This document shows positions 33,443 to 42,472 of a DNA stretch of 47,182 nt, one piece after another. Within the stretch, counting starts at the first letter, position 1. Every line of letters begins with the position of its first letter. The position numbers were made by a program, and so were the translations under genes. This DNA is from Rhizobium sp. Root1203 (GTDB lineage: Bacteria > Pseudomonadota > Alphaproteobacteria > Rhizobiales > Rhizobiaceae), in the NCBI RefSeq assembly GCF_001424945.1, contig NZ_LMCW01000026.1, positions 1 to 47,182 of the forward strand, read 5' to 3'. The notes under the pieces were generated by a model. That model searched no databases and was not told where the DNA came from. It was given only the letters and a program-made list of their open reading frames with translations.

Positions 33443-34516
33443 ATGGATGGGAGGGACCACGTGAGCGACACTCCCAGGGGAATGGTTCCGCAAGCCATTC
33501 CAAAGAGCGGCAAGCCTACGCTGCGCACCATCTCGCAGATCACCGGATTTGCCGTGACGACCGTATCGCGTGCGCTCAGCAACGCACCGCAGATTTCGCT
33601 CGAAACGCGCAAGCGCGTCCATGAGGTCGCAGCCAATATCGGATATCTGCCCGATCGGGCCGCCCAGCGCCTGAAGACCGGCAGAACGAACGTCATCAGC
33701 GTGCTTCTGGACCCGCATGAAGAAATTCTCGGCTACGGCATTTCGATCATGCATGGCCTTGCCAAGGCATTGAAGGACACGCCCTACCATCTCATCATCA
33801 CCCCGAACCTCGTCAACGGCAACAACGTCGACGCGGTGCGCCATATCGTGCGCAACGGGATGGCCGATGGACTGATCTTTTCGCGAACCGAGCCTTTCGA
33901 TCCCCGCGTACGACTGCTCCTGGAAAACGGCTTTCCTTTCGTCAGCCACGGCCGCACCGAATTCTCAACCGAACACCCTTATGTCGACTACGACAATTTT
34001 GCCTTCGCCTATGAGGCAACGAGGTGGTTGATTGCGAGAGGCCGGCGCAAGCCGACGATCATCCTGCCGCCAAAGCGTTTGACCTTCTCGCAGCATCTGC
34101 TGCACGGCTTCATGACTGCCGTCAGGGAGGCAGGCGTCGCCTACGAGATCCCCGAGGAGATCGACCTCGATTGTCCCGTCGAGCGTATCCGAAGCTATAT
34201 GAGCTGGCGCGCCGGACAACCGGATGCTCCCGATGGTTTTGCCTGCGGTGGCGAAGTCTGCGCACTTGCGACCATTACCGGAATGAGCGATCACGGGCTG
34301 ACGCTCGGCCGCGAATACGACGTGGTCGCCAAGCGCACGTCGCAACTGCTGAGCCAGATCCAGCCGAAGGTCGAGACGATCTACGAGGACCTGACCGACA
34401 CGGGAGAGCAGATGGGCCGGCTGCTTCTCGCCCGTATCGCCGGCGAGGAAACGGCCAATCTGCAGATGCTGCTCAAGCCGCAGTTTCATTTTTCCAATCC
34501 AGGAGCCGCAGACTGA
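33443..34516 (+). CDS. LacI-family transcriptional regulator of the sugar transporter
   Basis: A 357-residue regulator: N-terminal LacI helix-turn-helix and hinge (TLRTISQITGFAVTTVSRAL, then RVHEVAANIGYLPDRAAQRL), followed by a periplasmic-binding-protein-like effector domain (residues 75-350). It starts at the ATG at 33443; a GTG at 33461 with GGGAGGG seven bases upstream is a plausible shorter start and would remove six residues. Divergent from the transporter operon, so it probably represses it in the absence of the sugar. Confidence 0.88.
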   Translation: MDGRDHVSDTPRGMVPQAIPKSGKPTLRTISQITGFAVTTVSRALSNAPQISLETRKRVHEVAANIGYLPDRAAQRLKTGRTNVISVLLDPHEEILGYGISIMHGLAKALKDTPYHLIITPNLVNGNNVDAVRHIVRNGMADGLIFSRTEPFDPRVRLLLENGFPFVSHGRTEFSTEHPYVDYDNFAFAYEATRWLIARGRRKPTIILPPKRLTFSQHLLHGFMTAVREAGVAYEIPEEIDLDCPVERIRSYMSWRAGQPDAPDGFACGGEVCALATITGMSDHGLTLGREYDVVAKRTSQLLSQIQPKVETIYEDLTDTGEQMGRLLLARIAGEETANLQMLLKPQFHFSNPGAAD

Positions 34517-34540
34517 CGCCCGAACCGTCCCCGAGAATGC

Positions 34541-35557
34541 CTAGGCTCGCTCTGCACTCTCGCGCCGAAAGGCCTCGGGTGTCTTCTTCGTCCATTTGCG
34601 GAATGCCCGGAAAAAAGCACTCGGCTCGGAATAGCCTAGCTGAGCGGCGATATCGGCGATCGTCATCGAGGTGTTGATCAGCAGATCGATCGCGCGGTCG
34701 CGGCGGATATCGTCCTTTATCGCCGCGTAGCTGTGCCCCTCGTCGTGGAGGCGGTGGCGTAGCGTCGATGCGGGCATGCGCATTCCGGTCGCCAGTTCTT
34801 CGAAGGTCGACCAGGCGGACGGCGGCACGCTGGCAAGCCGTCGGCGGACATCGGCGGCAAGCCCGGCATCGTAGCGGTAGCGAACGAGAATGTTTGCCGG
34901 TGCGGCGCGCAGAAACTGCTTCAGCGCTTGCTCCGTTCGCGAAATCGGGAGGTTCAGCATGGCACTATCAAAGCCGAGACGGCTTGTGGGCTGGGAAAAG
35001 CGCACGGGCGCGCCGAAGAAAAGCCGATAATCCGCGCCCTGCTTCGGTTCGACGCATCGAAAGTCGACCAGTCGAATGGGGATGCGCCGGCCAACGAGCC
35101 AGCATGCGATGCCGTGGAGTATGATCCAGTAGGTCCGATAGGCAAATGCGGAACGGGGAGCGCCTGCATCCCGGAGTTCGATCTGCGCCAGACCATCGCC
35201 TACGACGAGCTCGCCGCGCGGATCGTCCAGCACGAGATCGAGGAAACGCAAGGCCCGGCCCAACGCATGGCCAAGCGTCGGTGCATGCAGCACGCAGTGG
35301 CACAAAAGAGTGAAACTACCGCTGCGCATCGGTCTTGCGCCCATGCCGAAGAATTCGTCGTCGAGCTCGGCTGCAATTGCCAGCCACAGCGCTCCGTAGC
35401 GCTCGGCGGAAATCGGCCGCTCGACGGTTGGCGGCAGGCCAACGCCTGCGAGAAGCGGCGTCGTCGGCTTGCCGAACCGCCGAAGGCTCTCGAGAGCCTC
35501 CTCGACGAACCCTGGGGCGATCATGCGCCGGTCGATTTCTGTCATCGCAAATGACAC
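34541..35557 (-). CDS. AraC-family regulator next to the branched-chain catabolic operon
   Basis: A 338-residue protein with an N-terminal ligand-binding domain of the Arabinose_bd (OruR/ArgR-like) type (residues about 20-200). The C-terminal double helix-turn-helix reads SMTIADIAAQLGYSEPSAFFRAFRKW in two parts, then KKTPEAFRRE. It is divergent from the SDR-thiolase-ACAD-bkd operon, with about 165 bases between starts, so it probably activates that operon in response to a catabolic intermediate. This is unlike pseudomonads, where the bkd activator is an Lrp-type BkdR. Confidence 0.85.
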   Translation of the reverse strand: MSFAMTEIDRRMIAPGFVEEALESLRRFGKPTTPLLAGVGLPPTVERPISAERYGALWLAIAAELDDEFFGMGARPMRSGSFTLLCHCVLHAPTLGHALGRALRFLDLVLDDPRGELVVGDGLAQIELRDAGAPRSAFAYRTYWIILHGIACWLVGRRIPIRLVDFRCVEPKQGADYRLFFGAPVRFSQPTSRLGFDSAMLNLPISRTEQALKQFLRAAPANILVRYRYDAGLAADVRRRLASVPPSAWSTFEELATGMRMPASTLRHRLHDEGHSYAAIKDDIRRDRAIDLLINTSMTIADIAAQLGYSEPSAFFRAFRKWTKKTPEAFRRESAERA

Positions 35558-35724
35558 CTTCCTCAGAGGAGTGGCAAAACTGTCCGATATATTGGAGCAG
35601 TTCAGTCATCGCCTGCAATAGGGCTGCAACGTAGAGTCCGTGATATTGTGGCCTTGGCCAACCGCGGCGAGGAGCGTCTGGCGGTTGACCAAAGGGCTAT
35701 TGCAGGACTGTGGGAGCAGAAACC

Positions 35725-36495
35725 ATGCAGATCCGTGGAGAGACCTTTATCGTCACCGGCGGCGGTTCAGGCCTCGGCGCAGCGACCGTGCGGATGCTGG
35801 TGGAAAATGGTGGCCGCGTCGTTGTCGCAGACCTCAATGACGAAGCAGGCGGGAGTATCGTCCGGGAACTCGGGGCAGATGTCGTCCGCCACATCCATGC
35901 AGATGTCACGAGCGCGGACGATGGAGCGCGCGTGACAGCCATGGCACTGAATGAGTTTGGCGGCTTGCGCGGTCTGGTCAATTGCGCCGGTATCGCGCCG
36001 GCCGAAAAAGTCATCGGGCGCGACGGCCCGCATCACCTCGACAGCTTCGCACGGGCGGTCACTATCAATCTTGTCGGAACCTTCAACATGATCCGGCTTG
36101 CGGCGGTCGCAATCCAGCAACAGGAACCCGATGCGGACGGCGAGCGCGGCGTCATCGTCAACACCGCCTCGGCTGCGGCCTTCGACGGGCAGATCGGTCA
36201 GGCCGCCTACGCCGCATCGAAGGGCGGGGTTGTCGCCATGACACTGCCGATAGCCCGCGAAATGGCCCGTTATGGCATCCGCGTCGTGGCGATTGCGCCA
36301 GGTATATTCGAGACGCCGATGATGGCCGGCATGCCGCACGAGGTTCAGGAGGCACTCGGCAAGAGCGTGCCCTTCCCGCCCCGGCTGGGTCGGCCGGGGG
36401 AATTTGCCGCCCTCGTGCGTCATATATGTGAGAACAGCATGCTGAACGGCGAAGTCATCAGGCTCGATGGCGCACTGCGGATGGGCGCGCGCTGA
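35725..36495 (+). CDS. SDR dehydrogenase, 3-hydroxy-2-methylbutyryl-CoA dehydrogenase (HSD10) type
   Basis: A 256-residue short-chain dehydrogenase from the ATG at 35725 with GGGAG about 8 bases upstream; a GTG five codons earlier is possible. The NAD loop is FIVTGGGSGLGAATVRML, the catalytic Tyr-x3-Lys is in AAYAASKGGVVAM, and the C-terminal part reads IAPGIFETPMM. The overall pattern is that of HSD10-like enzymes, which oxidise 2-methyl-3-hydroxybutyryl-CoA in isoleucine degradation. It leads the operon whose other members are a thiolase, an acyl-CoA dehydrogenase and the BCKDH complex. Exact substrate is inferred. Confidence 0.82.
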   Translation: MQIRGETFIVTGGGSGLGAATVRMLVENGGRVVVADLNDEAGGSIVRELGADVVRHIHADVTSADDGARVTAMALNEFGGLRGLVNCAGIAPAEKVIGRDGPHHLDSFARAVTINLVGTFNMIRLAAVAIQQQEPDADGERGVIVNTASAAAFDGQIGQAAYAASKGGVVAMTLPIAREMARYGIRVVAIAPGIFETPMMAGMPHEVQEALGKSVPFPPRLGRPGEFAALVRHICENSMLNGEVIRLDGALRMGAR

Positions 36496-36518
36496 CGCTG
36501 TCCCGGGAAGGAAATGCA

Positions 36519-37706
36519 ATGACATTACAAGATCCCATCGTGATCGTCGGCTCAGCCCGCACCCCGATCGGCGGCTTTCAGGGTTCACTTCGTGAGGCCG
36601 CCGCGCCTCATCTCGGATCGGCAGCCATCCGGGCGGCACTTCAGCGCAGCGGGCTTGCAGCCGATGCCGTCGATGATGTGGTCTTCGGTTGCGTGCTTTC
36701 CGCCGGTCAGGGCCAGGCGCCCGCAAGGCAGGCGGCAATCGGCGCCGGCCTCCCCCACTCGACGTCAGCCAGTACCATCAACAAGATGTGCGGTTCCGGC
36801 ATGAAGGCCGCCATGATCGGCCACGACGCGATTGCCGCGGGAAGTGCCTCTGTGGTCGTTGCAGGCGGCATGGAAAGCATGACCAATGCGCCCTATCTTC
36901 TTGATCGTGCCCGCAGCGGCTACCGGCTCGGTCATGGGCGCATGATCGATCACATGTTCCTCGACGGCCTGGAAGATGCTTATGACAGGGGGCGCTTGAT
37001 GGGGACCTTCGCCGAAGACTGCGCCGAGGCCTATCAGTTTACACGCGAGGCGCAGGACGCCTACGCGGTTGCCTCGTTGACGCGGGCTCAGGCGGCGATC
37101 GAGGGAGGCTCCTTCGAGGCCGAGATTACACCGGTAATGGTGAAGTCCGGCAAGAGCGAAGAGCGCGTCAGCATCGACGAACAGCCAGGCAAGGCAAGGC
37201 TCGAAAAAATTCCGACCCTGAAGCCTGCCTTTCGCGAGGGCGGAACGGTGACCGCGGCCAATTCCAGCTCGATTTCTGACGGCGCTGCGGCACTGGTCAT
37301 GATGCGCCGCTCCGAAGCAGAGCGCCGCGGCCTGCGACCGCTTGCGACCATTCTCGGCCATGCCACCCATTCGCAGGCACCCAACCTGTTCGCGACCGCG
37401 CCGATCGGGGCCTTGCAGACGCTGTCCGATCGCACCGGCTGGGCGCTTTCAAGCGTCGACCTGTTCGAGATCAACGAAGCGTTTGCAGTCGTCGCAATGG
37501 CCGCTATGCGCGATCTCGACCTGCCGCGCGACAAGGTCAACATTCACGGCGGCGCCTGCGCGCTCGGGCACCCGATCGGGGCGTCGGGTGCCCGTATCGT
37601 CGTCACGCTTCTCGCCGCTCTAGAGCAATACGGTCTGAGGCGCGGGATGGCAGCACTTTGCATCGGCGGCGGCGAGGCAACCGCGATCGCTGTCGAGCGG
37701 CACTGA
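36519..37706 (+). CDS. Acetyl-CoA acyltransferase (thiolase)
   Basis: A 395-residue thiolase with the nucleophilic cysteine near residue 90 in NKMCGSGMKAAMIG, the NEAFA motif near residue 320 and the C-terminal GGACALGHPIGASGARI containing the catalytic His, plus the second Cys near residue 385 (ALCIGGGEATA). In this operon it would cleave 2-methylacetoacetyl-CoA to acetyl-CoA and propionyl-CoA. Homology to biosynthetic acetyl-CoA C-acetyltransferases is equally strong. GGAAGG precedes the ATG. Confidence 0.88.
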   Translation: MTLQDPIVIVGSARTPIGGFQGSLREAAAPHLGSAAIRAALQRSGLAADAVDDVVFGCVLSAGQGQAPARQAAIGAGLPHSTSASTINKMCGSGMKAAMIGHDAIAAGSASVVVAGGMESMTNAPYLLDRARSGYRLGHGRMIDHMFLDGLEDAYDRGRLMGTFAEDCAEAYQFTREAQDAYAVASLTRAQAAIEGGSFEAEITPVMVKSGKSEERVSIDEQPGKARLEKIPTLKPAFREGGTVTAANSSSISDGAAALVMMRRSEAERRGLRPLATILGHATHSQAPNLFATAPIGALQTLSDRTGWALSSVDLFEINEAFAVVAMAAMRDLDLPRDKVNIHGGACALGHPIGASGARIVVTLLAALEQYGLRRGMAALCIGGGEATAIAVERH

Positions 37707-37727
37707 CGGAACCGGGAGGAGCGCAAC

Positions 37728-38855
37728 ATGATCCTGTCCGACCTGCAGCAGCAGATACGCGATCTCGCCCGCGACTTTGCGCGTGAACGCCTGGCGCCAG
37801 GCGCAGCCGCCCGTGACCGCTCGCACGCCTTTCCGCGCGACGAACTGAAGGAGATGGGTGAACTCGGCCTGCTGGGCATGCTTGTTCCGGAAGAGTTCGG
37901 CGGTTCAGACACCGGGACGGTTGCCTATGCCGCGGCACTTGAGGAGATCGCCGCCGGCGACGGCGCCTGCTCGACAATCATGAGCGTCCACAGTTCGGTC
38001 GGATGCGTGCCGATCCTGAAATTCGGGACCGACGAGCAAAAGCAGCGCTTCTTGCCGAAGCTGTCGACCGGCGAATGGATTGGCGGCTTTGCACTGACCG
38101 AGCCGCAGGCGGGCTCCGACGCTTCCAACCTTCGCAGTCGCGCTCGCCGTGACGGCGATCACTACGTGCTCGACGGCAATAAGCAGTTCATCACCTCAGG
38201 CAAGAACGGCCAGATGATCATCGCCTTCGCCGTCACCGATCCCTCGGCCGGCAAGAAGGGTATCACGGCGTTCATCGTCCCGACCGATACGCCGGGCTAT
38301 GAGGTCATCCGTGTCGAGGACAAGCTCGGCCTGCATTCGTCCGATACCTGCCAGATTGCCTTTAACGAGATGCGTATTCCGGCAGAGCTCCGGCTGGGCG
38401 GCGAAGGGGATGGCTACCGCATCGCGCTTGCCAATCTCGAAGGCGGGCGCATCGGCATCGGCGCGCAGGCGGTCGGCATGGCGCAGGCTGCGTTCGAAGC
38501 GGCGCGCAACTATGCCCGCGAGCGCACCAGCTTCGGAAAACCGATCATCGAGCATCAGGCCGTCGCCTTTCGTCTTGCCGATATGGCGACACAGATCGAG
38601 GCGGCACGCCAGCTCGTTTTCCATGCGGCCCAGTTGAGGGAAAGCGGACTTCCCTGCCTTTCGGAGGCCTCGATGGCAAAGCTTTTCGCGTCCGAGATGG
38701 CCGAACGTGTCTGCTCCGATGCGATCCAGATCCACGGCGGGTACGGCTATATCGCCGACTATCCCGTCGAGCGCATCTACCGGGACGTGCGTATATGTCA
38801 GATCTATGAGGGAACAAGCGACGTCCAGCGCATGGTCATCGCGCGCAATTTATAG
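37728..38855 (+). CDS. Acyl-CoA dehydrogenase, short/branched-chain type
   Basis: A 375-residue FAD enzyme. The family motifs are FALTEPQAGSDASNLRSRA and DGNKQFITSG, then the adenine-site region ARERTSFGKPIIEHQAVAF and the C-terminal IHGGYGYIADYPVERIYRDV. The catalytic glutamate is in YEGTSDVQRM near residue 365, as in short-chain and 2-methylacyl-CoA dehydrogenases; isovaleryl-CoA dehydrogenase has it elsewhere. It would oxidise 2-methylbutyryl- or isobutyryl-CoA produced by the BCKDH complex encoded just downstream. Confidence 0.88.
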   Translation: MILSDLQQQIRDLARDFARERLAPGAAARDRSHAFPRDELKEMGELGLLGMLVPEEFGGSDTGTVAYAAALEEIAAGDGACSTIMSVHSSVGCVPILKFGTDEQKQRFLPKLSTGEWIGGFALTEPQAGSDASNLRSRARRDGDHYVLDGNKQFITSGKNGQMIIAFAVTDPSAGKKGITAFIVPTDTPGYEVIRVEDKLGLHSSDTCQIAFNEMRIPAELRLGGEGDGYRIALANLEGGRIGIGAQAVGMAQAAFEAARNYARERTSFGKPIIEHQAVAFRLADMATQIEAARQLVFHAAQLRESGLPCLSEASMAKLFASEMAERVCSDAIQIHGGYGYIADYPVERIYRDVRICQIYEGTSDVQRMVIARNL

Positions 38856-38923
38856 TGCAAATGAAATAGGCCGTTCCGTTCCTGGAGGAGGACCGGTATC
38901 GGCAAAGGGAGGAATGACACGAC

Positions 38924-40156
38924 ATGACGGAACACGCTCAATTGAGCCTGCATGTCCCTGAACCCGCCGTCCGCCCGGGCGGCCAGCCCGACTTTTCCAA
39001 CGTCAAGATCGCCAAGGCCGGTGCCGTGCCGCGCCCGGAAGTCGATGTCGCCTCGGAAGAGATCCGCGATCTCGCCTATTCCATCATTCGCGTCCTTAAT
39101 CGGGAAGGCGAGGCGGTCGGACCGTGGGCGGGAATGCTGTCAGACGAGGAGTTGCTCGTCGGCCTTCGCAACATGATGAAGCTGCGGGCCTTCGACGCCC
39201 GCATGCTGATGGCGCAGCGTCAGGGCAAGACCTCCTTCTACATGCAGCATCTCGGCGAAGAGGCCGTCGCCTGTGCGTTCCGCAAGGCGCTCACCAAGGG
39301 CGACATGAACTTTCCGACCTATCGGCAGGCCGGCCTCCTGATTGCCGACGACTATCCGATGGTCGAGATGATGAACCAGATCTTTTCCAACGAGAGCGAT
39401 CCGCTGCGTGGTCGTCAGTTGCCGATCATGTATTCCTCCAAGGAGCACGGCTTCTTCACCATTTCCGGCAATCTCGCCACACAGTACGTACAGGCTGTCG
39501 GCTGGGCGATGGCCTCGGCGATCAAGAACGACAGCAAGATTGCTGCTGCCTGGATCGGGGACGGCTCGACTGCCGAATCCGACTTTCACTCCGCACTCGT
39601 CTTTGCCTCGACCTACAAGGCACCTGTCGTGCTGAACATCGTCAACAATCAGTGGGCGATCTCCACCTTCCAGGGCATTGCGCGGGGCGGTTCCGGCACG
39701 TTCGCCGCCCGGGGCCTTGGCTTCGGCATCCCGGCATTGCGCGTCGACGGCAACGATTACCTTGCCGTCTATGCGGTTGCCCGCTGGGCTGCCGAGCGGG
39801 CGCGACGCAATCTCGGCCCGACGCTGATCGAGTACGTCACCTACCGTGTCGGCGCACACTCCACCTCCGACGATCCGAGCGCCTACCGGCCGAAGACCGA
39901 GTCCGAAGCCTGGCCGCTTGGAGATCCGGTGCTGCGGCTGAAGAAGCACCTTGTTCTGAAGGGCGCGTGGTCCGACGAGCGTCACATCCAGGCGGAAGCC
40001 GAAATCATGGACGAGGTTATGGACGCGCAGAAAAAGGCGGAGGAGCACGGGACGCTGCACGCAGGCGGCAGGCCCTCGGTGCGGGACATTTTTGAGGGTG
40101 TCTATGCCGAAATGCCGCCGCACATCCGCCGCCAACGCCAGAAGGCAGGGTACTGA
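38924..40156 (+). CDS. bkdA1: Branched-chain 2-oxoacid dehydrogenase E1 alpha
   Basis: A 410-residue TPP-dependent subunit that decarboxylates the oxoacids of Val, Leu and Ile. The TPP motif begins with GDGSTAESDFHSALVFAS near residue 212 and ends with NNQWAIST. Upstream is FPTYRQAGLLIA; downstream, the phosphorylation-loop counterpart is YRVGAHSTSDDPSAYRP. Length equals that of Pseudomonas BkdA1, with its N-terminal extension (residues 1-70). It is followed one base later by the beta subunit gene. Confidence 0.93.
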   Translation: MTEHAQLSLHVPEPAVRPGGQPDFSNVKIAKAGAVPRPEVDVASEEIRDLAYSIIRVLNREGEAVGPWAGMLSDEELLVGLRNMMKLRAFDARMLMAQRQGKTSFYMQHLGEEAVACAFRKALTKGDMNFPTYRQAGLLIADDYPMVEMMNQIFSNESDPLRGRQLPIMYSSKEHGFFTISGNLATQYVQAVGWAMASAIKNDSKIAAAWIGDGSTAESDFHSALVFASTYKAPVVLNIVNNQWAISTFQGIARGGSGTFAARGLGFGIPALRVDGNDYLAVYAVARWAAERARRNLGPTLIEYVTYRVGAHSTSDDPSAYRPKTESEAWPLGDPVLRLKKHLVLKGAWSDERHIQAEAEIMDEVMDAQKKAEEHGTLHAGGRPSVRDIFEGVYAEMPPHIRRQRQKAGY

Positions 40157-40157
40157 G

Positions 40158-41171
40158 ATGACCAGGATGACGATGATCGAGGCCGTTCGCAGTGCCATGG
40201 ACGTGTCGATGGCGCGCGACGACAATGTCGTGGTCTTCGGCGAGGACGTCGGCTATTTCGGGGGCGTTTTCCGCTGTACGCAAGGGTTGCAGGCAAAGTA
40301 CGGCAAGACGCGCTGCTTCGACACGCCGATCAACGAATCCGGCATTGTCGGGACTGCGATCGGGATGGCGGCCTATGGTCTCAAGCCCTGCGTCGAGATC
40401 CAGTTCGCCGACTACATGTACCCGGCCTATGACCAGATCACCCAGGAGGCGGCGCGTATCCGCTACCGCTCGAACGGGGATTTCACCTGCCCGATCGTGC
40501 TGCGCATGCCGACGGGCGGCGGCATTTTTGGAGGACAGACGCACAGCCAGAGCCCGGAGGCGCTGTTTACGCATGTCTGCGGCTTGAAGGTCGTGGTTCC
40601 CTCCAATCCGCATGATGCCAAGGGGTTGCTCATATCGGCGATCGAGGATCCGGATCCGGTCATGTTCCTGGAGCCGAAGCGGCTCTACAACGGCCCCTTC
40701 GACGGTCACCACGAGCGTCCAGTCACACCATGGTCGAAGCACGATCTCGGCGAGGTTCCCGACGGCCACTACACAATCCCGATCGGCAAGGCCGAGATCA
40801 GGAGGCCGGGGTCGGCGGTGACGGTGGTCGCCTACGGCACCATGGTTCACGTGGCGCTCGCGGCCGCCGAGGATACAGGCATCGACGCGGAAGTGATCGA
40901 TCTGCGCAGCCTGTTGCCACTAGACCTTGATACCATCGTTCAATCGGTGTCGAAGACCGGCCGCTGTGTCATCGTCCACGAGGCAACGCTTACCTCCGGT
41001 TTTGGCGCAGAGGTGGCCGCGCTTGTCCAGGAACACTGCTTCTACCATCTGGAGGCGCCCGTGGTTCGTGTGGCTGGTTGGGATACGCCCTATCCGCATG
41101 CCCAGGAATGGGACTACTTCCCCGGCCCCGCGCGCGTCGGGCGCGCCCTGATCGATGTCATGGAGGCCTGA
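40158..41171 (+). CDS. bkdA2: Branched-chain 2-oxoacid dehydrogenase E1 beta
   Basis: A 337-residue partner of E1 alpha, forming an alpha2-beta2 enzyme. Typical segments are VVVFGEDVGYFGGVFRCT, the subunit-contact and TPP-side VEIQFADYMYPAYDQI, RMPTGGGIFGGQTHSQSPE and the C-terminal VIVHEATLTSGFGAEV. ATG at 40158 is one base after the E1 alpha stop; longer forms would start inside that gene. Confidence 0.93.
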   Translation: MTRMTMIEAVRSAMDVSMARDDNVVVFGEDVGYFGGVFRCTQGLQAKYGKTRCFDTPINESGIVGTAIGMAAYGLKPCVEIQFADYMYPAYDQITQEAARIRYRSNGDFTCPIVLRMPTGGGIFGGQTHSQSPEALFTHVCGLKVVVPSNPHDAKGLLISAIEDPDPVMFLEPKRLYNGPFDGHHERPVTPWSKHDLGEVPDGHYTIPIGKAEIRRPGSAVTVVAYGTMVHVALAAAEDTGIDAEVIDLRSLLPLDLDTIVQSVSKTGRCVIVHEATLTSGFGAEVAALVQEHCFYHLEAPVVRVAGWDTPYPHAQEWDYFPGPARVGRALIDVMEA

Positions 41172-41174
41172 GAT

Positions 41175-42467
41175 ATGGGCGAATTCACCATCAAGATGCC
41201 CGATGTCGGCGAAGGCGTTGCCGAAGCGGAACTTGTCGAATGGCATGTCAAGGCGGGTGACCCCGTCATGGAGGACATGGTCGTTGCCGCCGTCATGACC
41301 GACAAGGCAACCGTGGAGATCCCCTCCCCGGTCACGGGCACCGTCGTCTGGCTTGGCGGAGAGGTTGGCGATACGATAGCGGTCAAGGCACCGCTCCTGC
41401 GGATCGAAACGGCCGAGGACGGCGGCGAGCCGAAGGTTGTTTCCCCAGCCACCGAGAGCGTCGTTCAAGCACCAAAGCCATCCGCCCCTGCGGGGCAGGC
41501 AACGATCGCTTCTCCTGATGCCGCGAGCACCCCGCCCAAGGCAATCGGCGGCCTCGCCGGCAGGCCCAGCGAAAGGTCGCTCAGCGGGCCCGTGGAAAAG
41601 CCACTCGCGTCGCCTTCCGTTCGACTGTTTGCCCGCGAACACGGCGTCGACCTCCGGCAGGTAGCGTCGAGCGGCCCGGCCGGTCGTATCCTTCGGGAAG
41701 ACATCGAACAGTTTCTCGCCCGTGGCGCCCTGCCCTTGTCCACGCAGCCTGGTCTCGCACGCAAGACGGCGACCGAGGAGATCAAGCTCACGGGCCTCAG
41801 GCGACGAATTGCCGAGAAGATGTCGCTCTCGGCCTCGCGAATTCCTCACATCACCTACGTCGAAGAGATCGACATGACGGCGCTGGAGGAGCTTCGGGGG
41901 ACCATGAACCGCGATCGCAAGCCCGAACAGGCAAAGCTCACGGTGCTGCCCTTCCTGATGCGGGCGCTGGTGAGGGCGGTTTCCGAACAGCCTGACGTCA
42001 ACGCCACTTTCGATGACGACGCGGGCATTGTGACCCGGCACGGCGCCGTGCATGTGGGGGTTGCCGCCCAGACGCCTTCCGGGCTGGTGGTTCCCGTCGT
42101 GCGTCACGCGGAGGCGCGAGGCATATGGGATTGTGCCGGCGAGATTGCGCGCCTGGCGCAGGCAGCACGCACCGGCACGGCAACACGTGACGAATTGAGC
42201 GGCTCGACCATCACCATCAGCTCGCTCGGTGCGCTCGGCGGCATCGTTTCGACGCCTGTTATCAATCACCCGGAAGTCGCCATCATCGGAGTGAACAAGA
42301 TTGCCGTGCGCCCTGTCTGGGACGGTACGCAGTTCGTGCCACGCAAGATGATGAACCTTTCGTCGAGCTTCGACCACCGTATCGTCGACGGCTCGGACGC
42401 GGCGACCTTCATCCAGCGCATCCGGGTTCTCCTCGAGACGCCGGCACTCATTTTCATTGAAAGCTGA
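41175..42467 (+). CDS. bkdB: Branched-chain 2-oxoacid dehydrogenase E2 (lipoyl acyltransferase)
   Basis: A 430-residue core subunit. Residues 1-80 form one lipoyl domain with the lipoylated K44 in VMTDKATVEIPSP. Residues about 85-140 form an Ala/Pro-rich linker. Residues about 140-180 are the E1/E3-binding domain (SVRLFAREHGVDLRQVASSG). The catalytic domain follows from about 200, with H401-x3-D405-G in SSSFDHRIVDGSDA. It transfers the branched acyl group to CoA. Three bases after E1 beta and five before E3. Confidence 0.93.
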   Translation: MGEFTIKMPDVGEGVAEAELVEWHVKAGDPVMEDMVVAAVMTDKATVEIPSPVTGTVVWLGGEVGDTIAVKAPLLRIETAEDGGEPKVVSPATESVVQAPKPSAPAGQATIASPDAASTPPKAIGGLAGRPSERSLSGPVEKPLASPSVRLFAREHGVDLRQVASSGPAGRILREDIEQFLARGALPLSTQPGLARKTATEEIKLTGLRRRIAEKMSLSASRIPHITYVEEIDMTALEELRGTMNRDRKPEQAKLTVLPFLMRALVRAVSEQPDVNATFDDDAGIVTRHGAVHVGVAAQTPSGLVVPVVRHAEARGIWDCAGEIARLAQAARTGTATRDELSGSTITISSLGALGGIVSTPVINHPEVAIIGVNKIAVRPVWDGTQFVPRKMMNLSSSFDHRIVDGSDAATFIQRIRVLLETPALIFIES

Positions 42468-42472
42468 GATCC

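Noticed and set aside
39124..40095. 323-codon frame inside the E1 alpha gene
   Set aside because: It overlaps the TPP-dependent E1 alpha gene in another frame and is rich in Arg, Cys and Pro, as out-of-frame high-GC sequence is.
40920..42377. 485-codon minus-strand frame opposite the E1 beta and E2 genes
   Set aside because: The E2 gene shows a lipoyl site, a binding domain and the H-x3-D-G motif in order. The antisense frame has none.
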